Below, piece by piece: positions 23,401-36,009 of a stretch of DNA of 64,000 bases. The position numbers were made by a program, and so were the translations under genes. The notes below the pieces were generated by a model. It had not been told where the DNA came from, ran no database searches, and saw only the letters and a list, made by a program, of their open reading frames with translations. The stretch covers positions 16,382,501 through 16,446,500 of the forward strand of contig NC_058501.1 in assembly GCF_020382885.2 (NCBI RefSeq), in the 5' to 3' direction. This DNA is from Scatophagus argus. Lineage: Eukaryota > Chordata > Actinopteri > Scatophagidae. The stretch's first letter is position 1; each line of letters opens with the position of its first letter.

Positions 23401-26400
23401 CAAATGAACATAGTTTACTTTATACAGCAACAAGGCTGTGAATCACACGCTGTCACTTTCTCCATCGTCATGTGCTTTTTAGTCTGCCGCTGTCACTGGT
23501 GTCACCGTAGGAAAAACAAAACCATGACAGCTGACGGTCATGTTCTGGTGCTGTTTTCCCGACCACAAGACTATGACAGCACTGTGTGTGTGTGTTCTGT
23601 GGATTTCCCTGTCGTTATCTGTGTGTGTGTGCATGTGTGTGTGTGTTTATGTATGATCTCAGCTTGCCCACCTACAGTACAGTCATTTACCCACTGGTGT
23701 TCCCCTCAGATCTGGTGACCGTGCAGTCATCAAGTCAGTACATTGTCTCCGCTGTACATTATACAGAGATGCTGCCTGTCGTCTGTCCAGCACACTCTCA
23801 TATAGCTCAAGTCACTGAAGGGAAGCTCAGCTGCCTTTTAAATCTAATGCTACAGGCTCAGCTGTTTGCTGTAATAAAATTATAGAGCAATTTAATGCTT
23901 CCACAGTGTCTGCCATTATGCTCCAGTCCATTCCCTTCACGTTCACATGCACTACGACTGTATTGCTATATCACTGAACATAATGTATTGGAGATGTGAT
24001 TTTGGCTGTTGTAATGATGTCATCACAAACAGACTGTAGGTTGATGTGGCTCATGTCTCCCCCTTATGGACCATAATGTGATGTAAAACATAGTCGTCTC
24101 CTCTGCTTCGATGATGCTTAATGCAAGAGTCTTTCTGTGCCAAACATGTTGAAAAAAATAATGCTGCAGTTTACCTCTTGAAAATATTTCATGTGACAGA
24201 CACCCTCTCCTCTGTGGTGGCCTTCAGTCGGAGGAGCAGTCATTTGAAATGCAGCTGCATTAAACAGCGTTCACATTTGGCAGCTTGAAATGCAAAGCAC
24301 ACACAGACGCAGACACACATTCCTCCTTTTTCCCCCTGCTTTCTAATCTGGGTCACATACTTTGTGGGAGATTGGGTCATACCATTCCTCTCGGGTTTGA
24401 GGGGATTTGATGAACATCTGGCCCGAGCCTTAATCTGAATATCTGAATAACAGAAAGATGTGTAAACATGTCGCTATGGTTAACATTCTGAATATTTTCC
24501 TCGCTGAAGCTTAATCACTGAGTGCTGAGAGTCATCCCCCCCCCCCCATCATCTGTTTATTCCTTCCCCTGCACTGCGCTGATGGTATGCCCATCCAGAG
24601 CACACACTTCCCATCCTCTACAGCTCTATCTCCTTGTGTCACATTCATTTAAAATGTACATACACACTGAATTAAACATTACAGTTATGCCTCTGCTATC
24701 TGTTCCTCTATCGTCCTGTCACACACACACACACACACACCCTCCCACAATGTTTCATGTCTCCTTTTTTTTCCCCCTCTTTGCAGTGTTGCCATAGGCA
24801 TCGGTTTCTATGGCAACAGCGAGGCTAATGATGGGATGTATCAGTTGACCTCGTCTCTTCTCACAGCCAATTATACGCTAGCTTCCATCGATCTGCTGGT
24901 GAGTGCTGCGCCACGCAAGTAAACTGTCATGCAGAATATCAGCCCTGCTTGATGCTGTGTGTGTGTGTGTGTGTGTGTGTGTGAGTGAGAGAGAGTGAGG
25001 GAGAGAGAGAGAATCAGATACAAACTTCTGTTTTATCGATTTCCCTGTGGTCAGACAGCGGTTTATGTGTCAGACTGCTAAATGTCCTCATTCTCCTCAG
25101 GAGATGCAGGTCAGCAAAACTACAGTAATATAGGTAATGATACACAGCTGAATACAAGTGGGGAAAAACACAATCTACCATATCAAATGGTGTATCTATC
25201 TTATCAAGGAAACAGACATATCTGACCCTCATAAAGCAGTAGCATTAGACACAGTGCACACAGACTCTGCACAGACTAAAAGCAAAGCAAATGCGGAATA
25301 AAACACATTTGTCGAGAAATGTAGTCCTACTTCAACCTCTAAGATCAGCTCTCTTATTGCATGCCTGGTCAGAGCAGGAATATCTCATAATAGGTGAGGG
25401 TTTACCCCAGCTAAAAGATTACATATATTTATTTCATTCAAAAACCCACAATTTCACTTTCAGCAGTTTGATAAGATGCAGGACCTGAGCTTTAACTTGT
25501 ATTATAGGGACATGCATTAGTGAACTGAGGCACCAACATGCCCACCATCTTCAGCTTTCTATCACCATAACAGAGACCACCACTATTTTATGAGCATCAT
25601 CTTTTCCACTTTGTGGTTTCCATCCCACTTATCTCCCCTCACATTCTTCCTTACTCCCTCCAGATTTCAGATACAATTACTGGGCTGCAGCTGTCTATCT
25701 CTGGCCCTCTGACCTCGATGGAGGAGCTCTTTACCGGCAGCAAACCCTTCCTGGTGTCGACGCGGAACTGCCGGAGGTTATCTGAGAACGTCATCAACCT
25801 CCTCTCCTCCATCTCCCTGGCACGGTCCAGTGTTAATGCAGGCCTGGGGAATGACAGCAGTGTCAGTGGGGCGTCCATCATACCTCTGACCCCAGTACCT
25901 CCCTCTGTGGCTCCGACAGTGGTGCCCAGCGGCGGCTTAATCACCAGCCCCTTCTCACCTGGCTGGGCGGCCAACACACTGATGGTCAATGAGGACTACA
26001 GGTGAGACTGCAGTTTGGATTGTGATTTTTAATTTGCATTTTTTGGATAATTATTAGTAAATTGAGTCATTTCCGGATATCTTGCCCAAGGGTGGTGGTG
26101 GGGGGGGGGGGCATGGCCACAGTTCAGTGCACACAGGCCTGTTTCTGTACGATACAATACACTGCAGTTCAAAGCTGATTCAATATCATTTCTTTCAGCC
26201 GTAATTATAACATTTTATTTTATGGATCTGTAAGTTGTTTCCTGTAAAGAACTACAGAATTTGGCACTAACTGAAAAAACTGAGGACATGAACATGCAAA
26301 AATGTCAAGCTTTCAACCTGCCTTACATGGAAACTGAGGGTTTCCAGTCATAAATGAGGAATGTGCAATATGTGCAATACGCTCTTGGTTTTAACGGGAG

Positions 26401-28619
26401 TCGTCCTTTCAATCAAAAAGCAAATACTCTTAAAATTACCACCAAACTATACAATTACGGATATAAAGATATACTGTGATGTTATACTTAATCTCGGATA
26501 AAACAAGAGTTGATATTTGTACTTGTCTATCAACATCCATATTTCCTCTCAGAATCAAAAACAGCCGAGGACTTTGTGTCCCATGTGACACCATGAACAC
26601 TGGCAGTGACAGTCAGCTTTCTGCTTTCAACTGAAGCTGTTTATATTCGTTCTCTCTTTGCAATTTGACCTCGGAGAGTTGGGTCCAGAAAGTAATGATT
26701 CCCCTGAATCATGCTTTCCAGTGAAACAGATGCTGTAACCACATTCTTGATGTATCTGCTAATAAAGCAACAGGAATTCTTGTTCTCCCCACTTGAAAAA
26801 TTCATTGTTACTCATCATGATCTGTCAGTTTTCCAGTCCCGTTGTGAGGTGTTGTGGCTATAAACACATGAATTCACTTACAAAGTCACAAATTTAGCCT
26901 TTTACAACTTGTTCAGCAGAAGCGTCAGGATCAGTTCTTGAGTACATTTCAGGGGAAGTAGAGAAAAAAAGTGTTATTTTCAAATGGACTAATTCATTCC
27001 CAAATATTATTTACTCCACCTACTTTATCCATCATCCAAGTGTAACTGCTTATCAGCCACTATTTACTGTGACTTGGAGCATGGAAACTTTACTTTTCTA
27101 GCACACAGGTCCACTCTCAACACATGGATGTTGGTTATCAGCACTACGACAGCCCTGCCTGTAGTGTTAGCATAAGAAACCGTCCTCACCAGCCTTTTAT
27201 GAACGTGCATGTTCATTGGGGTGGATGTGATTATTGAGGTAACACAATGGAACAAAAATGTTTTTACACTTAATGGGCTGATGGGATGCTTTTATATCCC
27301 AATTGCATAATGAACACACTTTAATTGATTAATAAAAGGCCATAACTACATCCTAGTGCTAATTCACATTGTAATAACAATGTGAAAGTGCTGTCTCCCC
27401 TAAACAAACCGCACACGGCAAACACAGATGACAGAAGTGATTTATCCCTGTCCTTAAACTAGAGGTTGTGTAAGACTCAGCCTCATCCTGAGTTCACCAC
27501 TTCCCTCCTGTAGTGGAGTCTTGTGTCTGCCTTATCTTAAATGGCAAATAAAGCTAAAGCCATTCAGCAGACCGCAGACACACACTGAGATTTTTTTTTT
27601 ATTTAAAAGAGACATCCCGGATCAGCAGTGTTATATCAAAACCACAATAATCTTATACTTCTCAGCAGTTTTAATTCTGGGAGTGGTTGGGGGGAAGTGC
27701 ACTAAACTCATATTTGTTAAAGCAGTGGTTCAAAACATGATCAAGGAATAAAATACTTCTATCCTAATGAACTGACTCTGATTATCTAAGAATAATGAAT
27801 AACTACCCATAAAATACAACAACAGAAAGCAGCAACTTAAAAAAAGTATTATAATATAATATTGCAGTTCCTTCTTGCATATTTCCAGATGCATAATACA
27901 GCAGTTGTACTATGAAAGCAACAAATGGGTCCATTTTTTGGGTCAGAACAAGCAGCAGCAGTATGAATGCTGTTGTCATTTTTAATCAGAGTTTGATAAA
28001 AAAGCAAACTGTGGGATACAGTTGAAAATTGTGGGGGAAAAACACTTGTAAGCGGACCTTGAGTTGAGCTTTTTTGTTTTTTTGTTTTTTTTAATCCAAC
28101 AACTTGTTCAAAGGTCAAGAATATTTTTGCACCCTCAACATTTCTCACAGTTTTTAATGTAATGGGATTGGCTATGTGTGGTGCTTGTGTGTTTTTCCTT
28201 CTTACAGGTGGCTTTCATACGTTTTGTTGCTGCTGCTTGACCTCATAGTGTGTCTCTTCATCCTGCTTGGACTGGCCAAACAAGCCCGCTGGCTGCTCAT
28301 CCTGTGAGTAAACACACACACACATTTGTATCTTTAGACACAAACCATACAACTCTGGATTGATGGTCAGAGTGTCCTCATGGCTGAAGAGTTTGTGCTG
28401 TTCTCCCACAGGATGACCGTGCTGGCCTGGCTGGCTCTCTTCCTAAGCTGGGGCTCCCTGGGCTTGGAGACAGCCACTGTAGTGGTGAGTAGATCCAGTA
28501 AAAGAGGGAGGGGAGGGCTGGAGGAATAGGAAGTGAATTGGACTGTCATGGGAGGGACTGGCCCCCCACCACTGAGGGAAGAGAGCTGGAGGAGGCCGAC
28601 CCCTGATGGCAGGCCAATG

Positions 28620-28660
<41 letters not shown>

Positions 28661-28986
28661 AGTGAGTGTGATTTCTGTACCCATTGTACTAAGCCGTGAA
28701 AAGACCTGCCTCCTAGGGAACGTTGCAGTCATGGCAGAAGACCAAAAAGGCAGAAAAATGGGGCAGAGATTAAAGATTCAATGCACGCGTGCACAAGTGC
28801 GTTTGTGAACAAAGTGTGTTTGTGCTTTAAAGTGCGTGTTTTTCGTGTAAGTGTGTTTGCGAGTGTGTGGGCGTTTGGCTTCAAGAAGTAGAGATGGAAG
28901 ATGAAGAGAAGTGCTTTCAACGAGAGTGAGGAGGGGAGAGGAAGAGTGGCAGAGTGCATTTTGAGATCAGTTTAAGAGAGATGGGT

Positions 28987-29036
<50 letters not shown>

Positions 29037-32000
29037 GAGTGGCCAAACCATCAGCTTGCCATCAGCAGTGCAAGGCTTGAAGCTGGTGCTATTCCTTGGC
29101 CCCTTGAGGCTTTAGTCTGAGCATGCAAGGGTGGTTGTAGTGTGAGTGCAGTCCTGTGAAAATAAAATTCGCTAACAGCTGCTGGACGACGTTCAACCGC
29201 GAGTCCAGCTATGCTTTCAACGTGTAAACATGACAACGCCATGAGTGTGCTGTGTCTTACAGGCTTAAATCTGGCCACGATTAGAGGCAGTGATATTTGT
29301 GAAGAATACATCAAAGAGATCTTTATTATGTCCCAAACAGAGGACTGTCCTTTTTCAGTTTGCCCTGTGAAGTTTCAAGCTCTCTGAAGGGGAGACTGTT
29401 TTGCCTTTGGCTGGGGTGCGTGTGAAGAGGGTAAAATGGTGGCTGTTTTTCAGCGCTGCTGCCCACTGTAAGAGTCTCAGTGTCATGTGGAGCTGGCGGG
29501 AGATATCCCGAAGCCTGTGGGTTCTCACAGAGCCGCTCTGTCCCTGGTTACTGACTGGGAAACAAAGGGCCAGCTGTGGGCCTGCCCACTTTATGTGGCC
29601 TACCACTCTCTATGTGGCTCTCACTCCCTCTTCTGGTGAGGGTGAAGGGGGGAGGGGGGGCTCTCAAGCTGAGGGTGTTTATGAGCTCCTCTTCAAAAAT
29701 AGGCCAGGAGGTGCAGGAATGTATAGCGATGACATGGAAAACAAAGGTTAACAGAGGGGAGGACAGGAGTGATGAGCTAATGGAAAGACAGCTAGATGTC
29801 AGGTTTATCCAGGGCAGCATGTGATGCAGGGAGATCGATACTTGCCACTGTATTGTGAGCTGCTGTCAGATATCTGAGGTAAGTATGTCAGTCGGTCAGT
29901 GTCTCTACTAACTTTTCCCTTGTGATCATGTTCTCTTGCCCTCCCTCTTTTGCCTCATCTTCCCCTCTCTCCTGTCGTTTTTCTTCCCGCCCGTCATCCT
30001 TTCTCACTCTCCTCATCACTCTTGATGCATCGCCAGGCTCTCAGCGACTTCTGCTCAGATCCAAACACATTTGTCCTGAACTCCACCCACTTCAACACCG
30101 GGACCAGCGCAGGTACAGCATTAATCTGTCCATGTGCAGGCCACATTTTTCTGAAAGTGCTGGTTGTTTTCCATTCCTGTAATGCACTTGATTTACCTCC
30201 CAACTGTGCATATGTCAGCACAGTCTCACATAATGACAGTTGAATGATCCCACATCTTTTCTATTGTGCACTGATCTGCTGTGCACTGGTGTTTTATGCT
30301 GGCCATTCAGATGTGTTGGATTATTACCTGACCTGCAGCAGGCGCATGAACAGTCCATTTCAGCAGGTAATGTGACCACCACCAGTCACATGTCCTATGT
30401 ATATAACATAGCATGCATTTAGCTGACACACTCACCCTTGTTATTTTAAAGTAAGTGAGCAGATTGGATGTCAGACCTGCTCAAGGCCGGTTAAGGACAA
30501 ATTATTCCAGGGCGGGATGCACAGCTGTTGCTGCATGTCCTGTTCTTAAATGCTTCGCTCTTCGCCCATATAAAAAAAGCTACACTTTCAGCATATTAAT
30601 GGTATATTTGATCAACAATGCAAAATAAAAAGCTGTTAACTCCCATGACTTGTTGGCTTCAGCTGCTGACGCAGTCGCAGAGGGCACTGTCCAATATACA
30701 CACACACCTCTCCAGTCTGGAAAGAAATGCTCTCACACAGTTCCCCAAAGCTGAGGTATGTGATAATGTGTAGAAATATAAGAATTACATTTTCTACAGT
30801 GTTTCAGTGATTTCTTTCACTTGATGCAATTTTTTTTGTCACAACAGAAATCACTCAGAGAGGTTCAGCAGATACTTAACTCCACAGAGGGAAACTTTCA
30901 TCAGTTGGTGGCACTACTGAACTGCCGAGGTCTGAATAAGGTAGCACAACGCTCAGTGCATGAATTCAGGACTTGTATTAACGAAGAAGAGCAGCAAATT
31001 ACCAAAATACTGCTTCTTTATTTTCATCTGTCTCTCAATTTTCTTTTAGGACTACATTGACTCTTTGAAAGGCCTGTGCTATGATGGGATGGAGGGATTG
31101 CTCTACCTCTCCCTTTACTCTTTCCTCTCTGCTCTGGCCTTCACTGCCATCCTCTGCTCTCTGCCCGGTGCCTGGAGGAGCTTCCCCAGGTGAGAGAAAG
31201 TGGGAGCATGTGTTTAGTGCATAGGTATAATTGCTGTTGCAGTTCAGTTGGTTCTTTCAGTTTTTGAATAGAAACAAGGACAAGTAGGGCAATATTTTCA
31301 TCATCCCGCACAAACTTACACGCTGTAAATTACCTAGCATAAACACTGACAAAAGAAGCAGATGGTGTGGGCCAAAATGAATTATTTATCTTGGGCCGAG
31401 GTTCCTGAAGAGCAATAAGTCTGTCACCCACAATCAGAAAGTGATTACAAAATAATAGACTTTATGTGTGCTGTATGCTGCTCGGAATAAGGTGAAATAT
31501 TTTCTTTTTTGCAAACACGTAGAGTATTGAGGAGTTTGGTTTCAGTGGCACAGATTTGTTGGCTGGAGTTGGACTGGATATGGAGCAGGTTGTTTGTTCC
31601 AGGCACACTGAAACCAATGAGGACCCATAACAGTAACATTAGGTAGAAGAAGAATTTGGGATCCTGTAGATCAGTAGTTTTATGTTTCCTGTGGTGACCA
31701 TTTGTGGACAAATAACAAATTTTGACTTGTGAAGTGTGCATCATATCATATCATTTTTAGCATCTAACTAATCACAACCAACAGAATAAACGGAGTTGTC
31801 TTGTAAGATGTCTTTTAATAACAGAAATAAACAATGGATATGGAAGTATAACAGAACAATGTATAGAGACTCCATGTCAGTTCTCTGCTCACACGTCTAT
31901 CTCTGTCTGTCTATCTCACTGTCTGTCTGTCTCTCTCTCTTTCATGGACATTGACAGTGAATCAGAGGAGTATGAAGACTCAGACAGCGAGAGTGAGGAC

Positions 32001-34988
32001 CCCTTCACCTCCCATCAGGCACGTAGACAGACGGCCTCGGGGTCTCAGCGAGGGGCCATGGCCCCCTTCTATAATTACCCGGGGGCCGGGTGGACACCCC
32101 CCTTTTCTAGCGCGCCGCCCCTCCCGTGAGTAACACAGACACACAGACACAAAGACAGACAGACAGACAGAACACCATAGATATTTCAAGAGGAGGAGGA
32201 GGTTGCTCTTAGATACAGCATTGGCATCATTTTGTCTTGAAGCTTGCACCTGTGGGCAACATTTATACTGATGCCCCAAAGGTCAGAGGTTGTAAAAAGT
32301 GCAGGATGGAGTATGACAACACATAGGGACTGAATGAGCACTACTGAGACATTTTTGTGCAGACACATTCACAGTCTTTTTGGTGAAGACACTCACAGAT
32401 TTCCCCTGACAAGCAGTTAAAGTTCCTGACATACATAACACCTGTTGGACACAGTGCACACCTACCTTCACGAGAGAGAAGCAGAAGTGCAGTACAGTCA
32501 GCTGGGTTCACACACTTTGGTCTGTAGACACACAGGATTAGTCCACAGAGCTGTCAGGTTAAACACATGCATTGCAGACAGACACACAGACAGGTCATTA
32601 TGGACTACAGTGTAGGCAGAGAAACAGACACAACTCCAGAGGTCTGTCTGTCTGTCTGTGTGTCTGTCTATTCGTCTGTCGACTGTTTCGGGACAGACGA
32701 TGTAGGCCGCTCGGACATTTCACAGATCTTGTCTCAAATGGCGTCCTGTCTCCTAAACAGCAGTAGACTACTGCTGTGATGGGGGGGAGGGTGTCATTGA
32801 CGAGGCTGCGCTCGTAAAAACTCCGGCGAAGTGAGGCTCAGGTTCACTATAGGTAACCCCACCCACCCACCCACCTGCATCACTCTCATCTGTCTCCTCA
32901 CCGTGGGCTCCAAACCTCTCCAGTTTTTTTCTCCAGATCTGTCCTTGCTGCTTTTCTCTTTATCCTACCGCCTGCTTCCTTATTTTTGGTTCTCCCTCTT
33001 TCTCACTCTCAGTTTTCTCATCTTATTGTGTTTCTTCCGTTTCTCCCTCACTGGTGTTTCCAAACTAGTGTTAGTGTTCTAATAAACCTAAATGTGGACT
33101 ATTTAATTTTCACTTCTAATGCCAGCTGATCATCTTGACTGCTCCCTTATCCAATATTAACAGCAAAAGGCAAGAATATTGTCTAAACTAAAGCTGTCAC
33201 GGCTCAGAAACTCAGCTGGTACTAAAAATACAGTCCACTCCTCTTAAATGGAATCTGCTCGGGATTGCTTTAAAAGCTTTCTGGGGTTTATCATGCAGAT
33301 AAACAGATTCATTAGGAAAACAACATTACAGCCGAAATGGGACTGGTGAGTCACACCCAGCTCTAAATGCATGTAATTGCAGATTATTGTATAAATCCTG
33401 CACTGCATCATCAGTCAGGAGTGGTCTGTATGCCTGACGCTGGCGCTCACAGTGTCTGGCTTGAGTTTCAGTAGTACGAACCAACTAGTGAAACTGAGTG
33501 CTGTGGTTTTGCGCACTATATTTCTAACCGCTCTTTCTCCTTCTTCCCTGTTGCCTGTCCTTGGGTCACGTCACCCCCTTGCGGCCCCCCCATCCCCTCC
33601 GTCTTTCTCAATGTGTCTCATCCCTGTTTCCCTCTCTTCTTCATCCTTCCGTTCCTCCTCTCCCTCTCTCTTCTGTCCTTGTCTCTTTCTATCTCTATAC
33701 AGGACTCCAAACGTTTCCTCCAATGGCAACCCTGGCTATGAGAGCCTCCCCTTGACTGACAGGCAGTCCCCACCCCCCTCTGTGAGTTCCTCTGTACTTG
33801 TGACACCATCGCAATCTGTGCCATTTTATCGATGCTGTTAGAGCACACGCTCGCTTTAAAAAACCAGCAGCAAACGGACTGACATGGTAGCGAGGCTTCG
33901 ACCTCGCAGCATCCAGTGGGCTGGCCTTTTGTTCCATTTGATGCAATGTTTCACATCGTGCAATAACATGAAAGAGAATTTGCATATTTTTCACTGTTGC
34001 CAGTTAACTTTTACATAACTTAAATCTAAAAGCTCTTCCTGTCTTATTGTCACTGTCTGACCATTTTACAGAAGTCCTAATAAACATTCAGTGTGACCTC
34101 GGGAACAGTAGCAAGAATAAAATTCCAACTCAAGGTTCCCTTTCTAGCTTCCCCCCACAGCTTTCAATCAGTGGATTATCACGGGAGTCCATATACATAT
34201 ACACTGTCACGTGACTAAACTATTCAGTCTCATGATGACAACTTTGTTATCGTCATGACAACTGAGCAACTGAACTCTTTCAACCGGGGAAGACCATAAG
34301 ATGCAGCTAGTAAGGGACGATTTTTTTGTTTTGTTTTGTTTTAATGTTGAAAAAGGAAATCAGAAGATAAAAATCAGCAACAAGGAAATGAAAGCTTTTT
34401 CTGGCACATTAAGATGCATCTCATGGTCTTCATCGGCATATTGGGTCTGGAGTTGCAATCCCCTCGTCCCATAAGTGAGCACAAATTATCACATGACCAA
34501 ACTATCAGTCGTATGATGACACTGCAGGGCTCGCAGTGAGCAAACTACATGTGTTGATCAACGTGAGATTCAGCAGAAATCTGGGAAAAATATTCAGGTG
34601 GACCTTGAGTTATTATTTTTTTTTATTTTTATCAAAATAATGAACATCTTCATACCTGCATTTGAGTCTTGTCAACTTACTGTGACCAAAGCAGTAATAT
34701 CTACATAATTTGAAATTGTGCAGGTGTACATTAGTGCCTGCTGGTCAGATAGTGAGAATAACATGTGCTCTCAGCTTGATGAGTTAATCTTCACACATGT
34801 GAGTAATGAATTTTGTTCTCTTCTCTCTTATTTTCTCTCGATACACCTTTGGACCATCTCAACCTCCTGTCTGTTGAATCCCATCGTCTGTTCTGGATGT
34901 GCAGTACTCTCCCAGCATGCTGACTGGTTACGGGGGAAATCAATCACACCCCAATCCTGCCCATTCGCGGAATCTGTATTCACGTTGA
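20492..34988 (+). CDS. ttyh1: Tweety homologue membrane protein, 14 coding exons
   Basis: Tweety proteins are five-pass membrane proteins linked to volume- or calcium-regulated anion currents. Coding exons: 20492-20626, 22153-22382, 24787-24898, 25664-26001, 28208-28303, 28412-28484, 30037-30112, 30311-30366, 30663-30755, 30848-30940, 31050-31189, 31958-32125, 33703-33781, 34905-34988. They join in frame to 590 aa. Hydrophobic segments: about 47-75, 106-135, 272-296, 298-328 and 440-472. Family hallmarks include IGFYGNSEANDG, WLSYVLLLLLDLIVC, LSDFCSDPNTFVLN, STEGNFHQLVALLNC and GLCYDGMEGLLYLS. The tail has an acidic run (SEEYEDSDSESEDPF) like human TTYH1/2 and a PPPSY motif formed across the last junction. 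Loop 1 carries an extra acidic stretch (EGSEEEEEDEDA). The TTYH1 assignment leans on synteny with leng9, ube2s and shisa7; TTYH2-like is the alternative. Confidence 0.92.
20627..22152 (+). other. ttyh1 intron after coding exon 1
   Basis: No exon seen. Purine-rich, with GA tracts at about 21374-21436 and a G-run near 21266. The 3' end (22100-22150) is a long CTC/TTC polypyrimidine tract directly before the acceptor. Confidence 0.6.
21374..21436. repeat. (GA)n tract
   Basis: Pure AG dinucleotides at about 21384-21413 with degenerate GA sequence on both sides, in a ttyh1 intron. Confidence 0.85.
22462..22767. mobile_element. hAT-like miniature element
   Basis: The left end reads CAGTGATGGATGAAATATTC and the right end TACTTCCTCCACTACTC, a diverged inverted terminal pair of the CAGTGGTGGAAGAAGTATTC type common in teleosts. 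The interior has the typical AGTAAAAGTACCACTGCAGT and TACTTGAGTGTAGG words. There is no coding capacity. I see no clear 8-base target duplication. It lies in a ttyh1 intron. Confidence 0.6.
22866..23230. mobile_element. Possible hAT-like remnant
   Basis: The left side GAGTGGTTCCCAACCTAAGG resembles the GTGGTTCCCAACC ends of hAT-type elements; the right side GGAAACTACTGG is a rough inverted match. Target duplications are not evident, so this is tentative. Confidence 0.3.
24955..25012. repeat. (TG)n then (GA)n microsatellite
   Basis: About 29 bases of TG followed by GA-rich sequence, directly downstream of the ttyh1 exon at 24787-24898. Confidence 0.9.
26002..28207 (+). other. ttyh1 intron
   Basis: Intron between the exons at 25664-26001 and 28208-28303. 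It has a G-run near 26100 and is otherwise AT-rich. No motif or element is recognised. Confidence 0.6.
28620..28659. repeat. (TG)n microsatellite
   Basis: About 35 bases of TG dinucleotides ending in GCGCGC, in a ttyh1 intron. Alternating purine-pyrimidine sequence of this kind can adopt Z-DNA. Confidence 0.9.
28988..29034. repeat. (AG)n microsatellite
   Basis: About 45 bases of pure AG dinucleotides, in the same ttyh1 intron as the TG tract at 28620. Confidence 0.95.
32126..33702 (+). other. ttyh1 intron with CAGA/GTCT repeats
   Basis: Contains (ACAG)n at about 32140-32172 and (GTCT)n at about 32640-32668, which are complementary and could pair in the transcript. A perfect 25-base match to 36995-37019 lies at 33336-33360. 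No exon was recognised between the two coding exons. Confidence 0.55.
33336..33360. repeat. 25-base repeat with AP-1-type core, copy 1
   Basis: Identical over 25 bases to 36995-37019. The centre is TGAGTCA (33347-33353), the consensus AP-1 site. It lies in the penultimate ttyh1 intron. Confidence 0.7.
33782..34904 (+). other. Last ttyh1 intron, structured element inside
   Basis: Contains an inverted pair (34289-34307 with 34413-34431, 17 of 19 bases matching) flanked by two diverged direct copies of a roughly 40-base segment (34203-34243 and 34486-34526). The first copy includes the palindrome GTCACGTGAC at 34206-34215. An AATAAA (34080-34085) also lies here and could end a transcript that retains this intron. 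Confidence 0.55.
34206..34215. promoter_or_regulatory. Perfect CLEAR-type palindrome GTCACGTGAC
   Basis: An exact 10-base match to the TFEB/TFE3 CLEAR consensus, in the last ttyh1 intron. Such a site is expected by chance only rarely in 64 kb, but intronic location and repeat context leave function open. Confidence 0.4.
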
Positions 34989-35131
34989 TCATTATTTTTT
35001 TGTTAGGAAATGTATAAAAAAAATGTTTAGTTTTCATATGAATGGACACTTTACTGAAATGAAAAAGAAACTAATCTAAATACAATGAATGCTAGGTGTG
35101 AATTCAAAGTGCGTAACGTCAGTACCACTGA

Positions 35132-35158
35132 ATATTATTATTATTATTATTATTATTA
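35132..35158. repeat. (ATT)n microsatellite
   Basis: About nine ATT units in the ttyh1 3' UTR. Confidence 0.9.
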
Positions 35159-35982
35159 GAAGCACTTAAAAGAAACAGGTCTAAATGAACTATTGATATA
35201 ACTGACCGTGATAATACTGGTTGGATGGTTGTGCAAAGCTATGAACCAAGTCCGCTTGGTCTAAATTCTTTCCCCTTGTCTGTCCGAACTCTGTGTAAAC
35301 TGTGAACAGTGGTGAGGCAAGTCAGAGCGGTAATGACGTTACTACGTTGTAGTTTTATATTCTTAAATGTATCAGTACCACCGATTTATTTTTACGTTTT
35401 TTTTTTTTATAAATATTGTTGTAGAAAAGCACTGGCACGTAGCAACAAGACACATTTTTTCTGTGAATGGTTATGCAGTTCCCTCACTTGTATCATTTTT
35501 TATTATTATTATTACTTTTTATAGGTGGCAATTCTGTATTTTCCTTGTATTACCTTATGGTATTCTGTATATCTCACTGTCATATCTGAATAATCATGAA
35601 CCTCTGATCTTTAAAAAAAAAAAAAAAATACTAGAGGGCTACCATGACCCTGTTTTAATGATTGAATGGAGAACTACAACTGCCACTCAACTCTTGAGAG
35701 TGGCAAACTACAAATCCCATGCAATGACAGCAGGTACATAGCAATATGATTCTTGCTACTGGTGCTGCAGTAGCCCTACCGTAACTAGCAATAATAACTA
35801 TGTATAGCATTGGGTTTCTGAGATTTCTCCAAGATGTTTTGTGTATATATGGTATGGTTTGTTGGAGATTTCATTGAATCCCCCGTCCTTGCCAACTGAC
35901 CTTGTTAACCCTTAAATTGAGTTTGTATGGTTATCAATGCTCCTTTTGAATGGCATCCTTTTACACTCAAGAGTCTAATATA

Positions 35983-35988
35983 AATAAA
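35983..35988 (+). terminator. Candidate ttyh1 polyadenylation signal
   Basis: AATAAA about 1 kb after the ttyh1 stop codon, in AT-rich sequence. It implies a 3' UTR of about 34989-36005. The josd2 3' end faces it from the other strand. Confidence 0.5.
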
Positions 35989-36009
35989 ATAACTTCAGTA
36001 ACCTTCATC

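Larger units (their letters stand above)
28485..30036 (+). other. ttyh1 intron with simple repeats
   Basis: Holds a (TG)n tract at about 28620-28659 and an (AG)n tract at about 28988-29034. Flanking sequence is GA-rich. Open frames through this stretch show no conserved motif. Confidence 0.65.

Noticed and set aside
29401-29751. 116-codon plus-strand open frame in a ttyh1 intron
   Set aside because: Sits in GA-rich intronic sequence with no motif; exons on both sides already join in frame without it.
34080-34085. AATAAA in the last ttyh1 intron as the main ttyh1 end
   Set aside because: The following exon (34905-34988) continues the frame with a family-like YSPSM sequence, so this can only be an alternative end.
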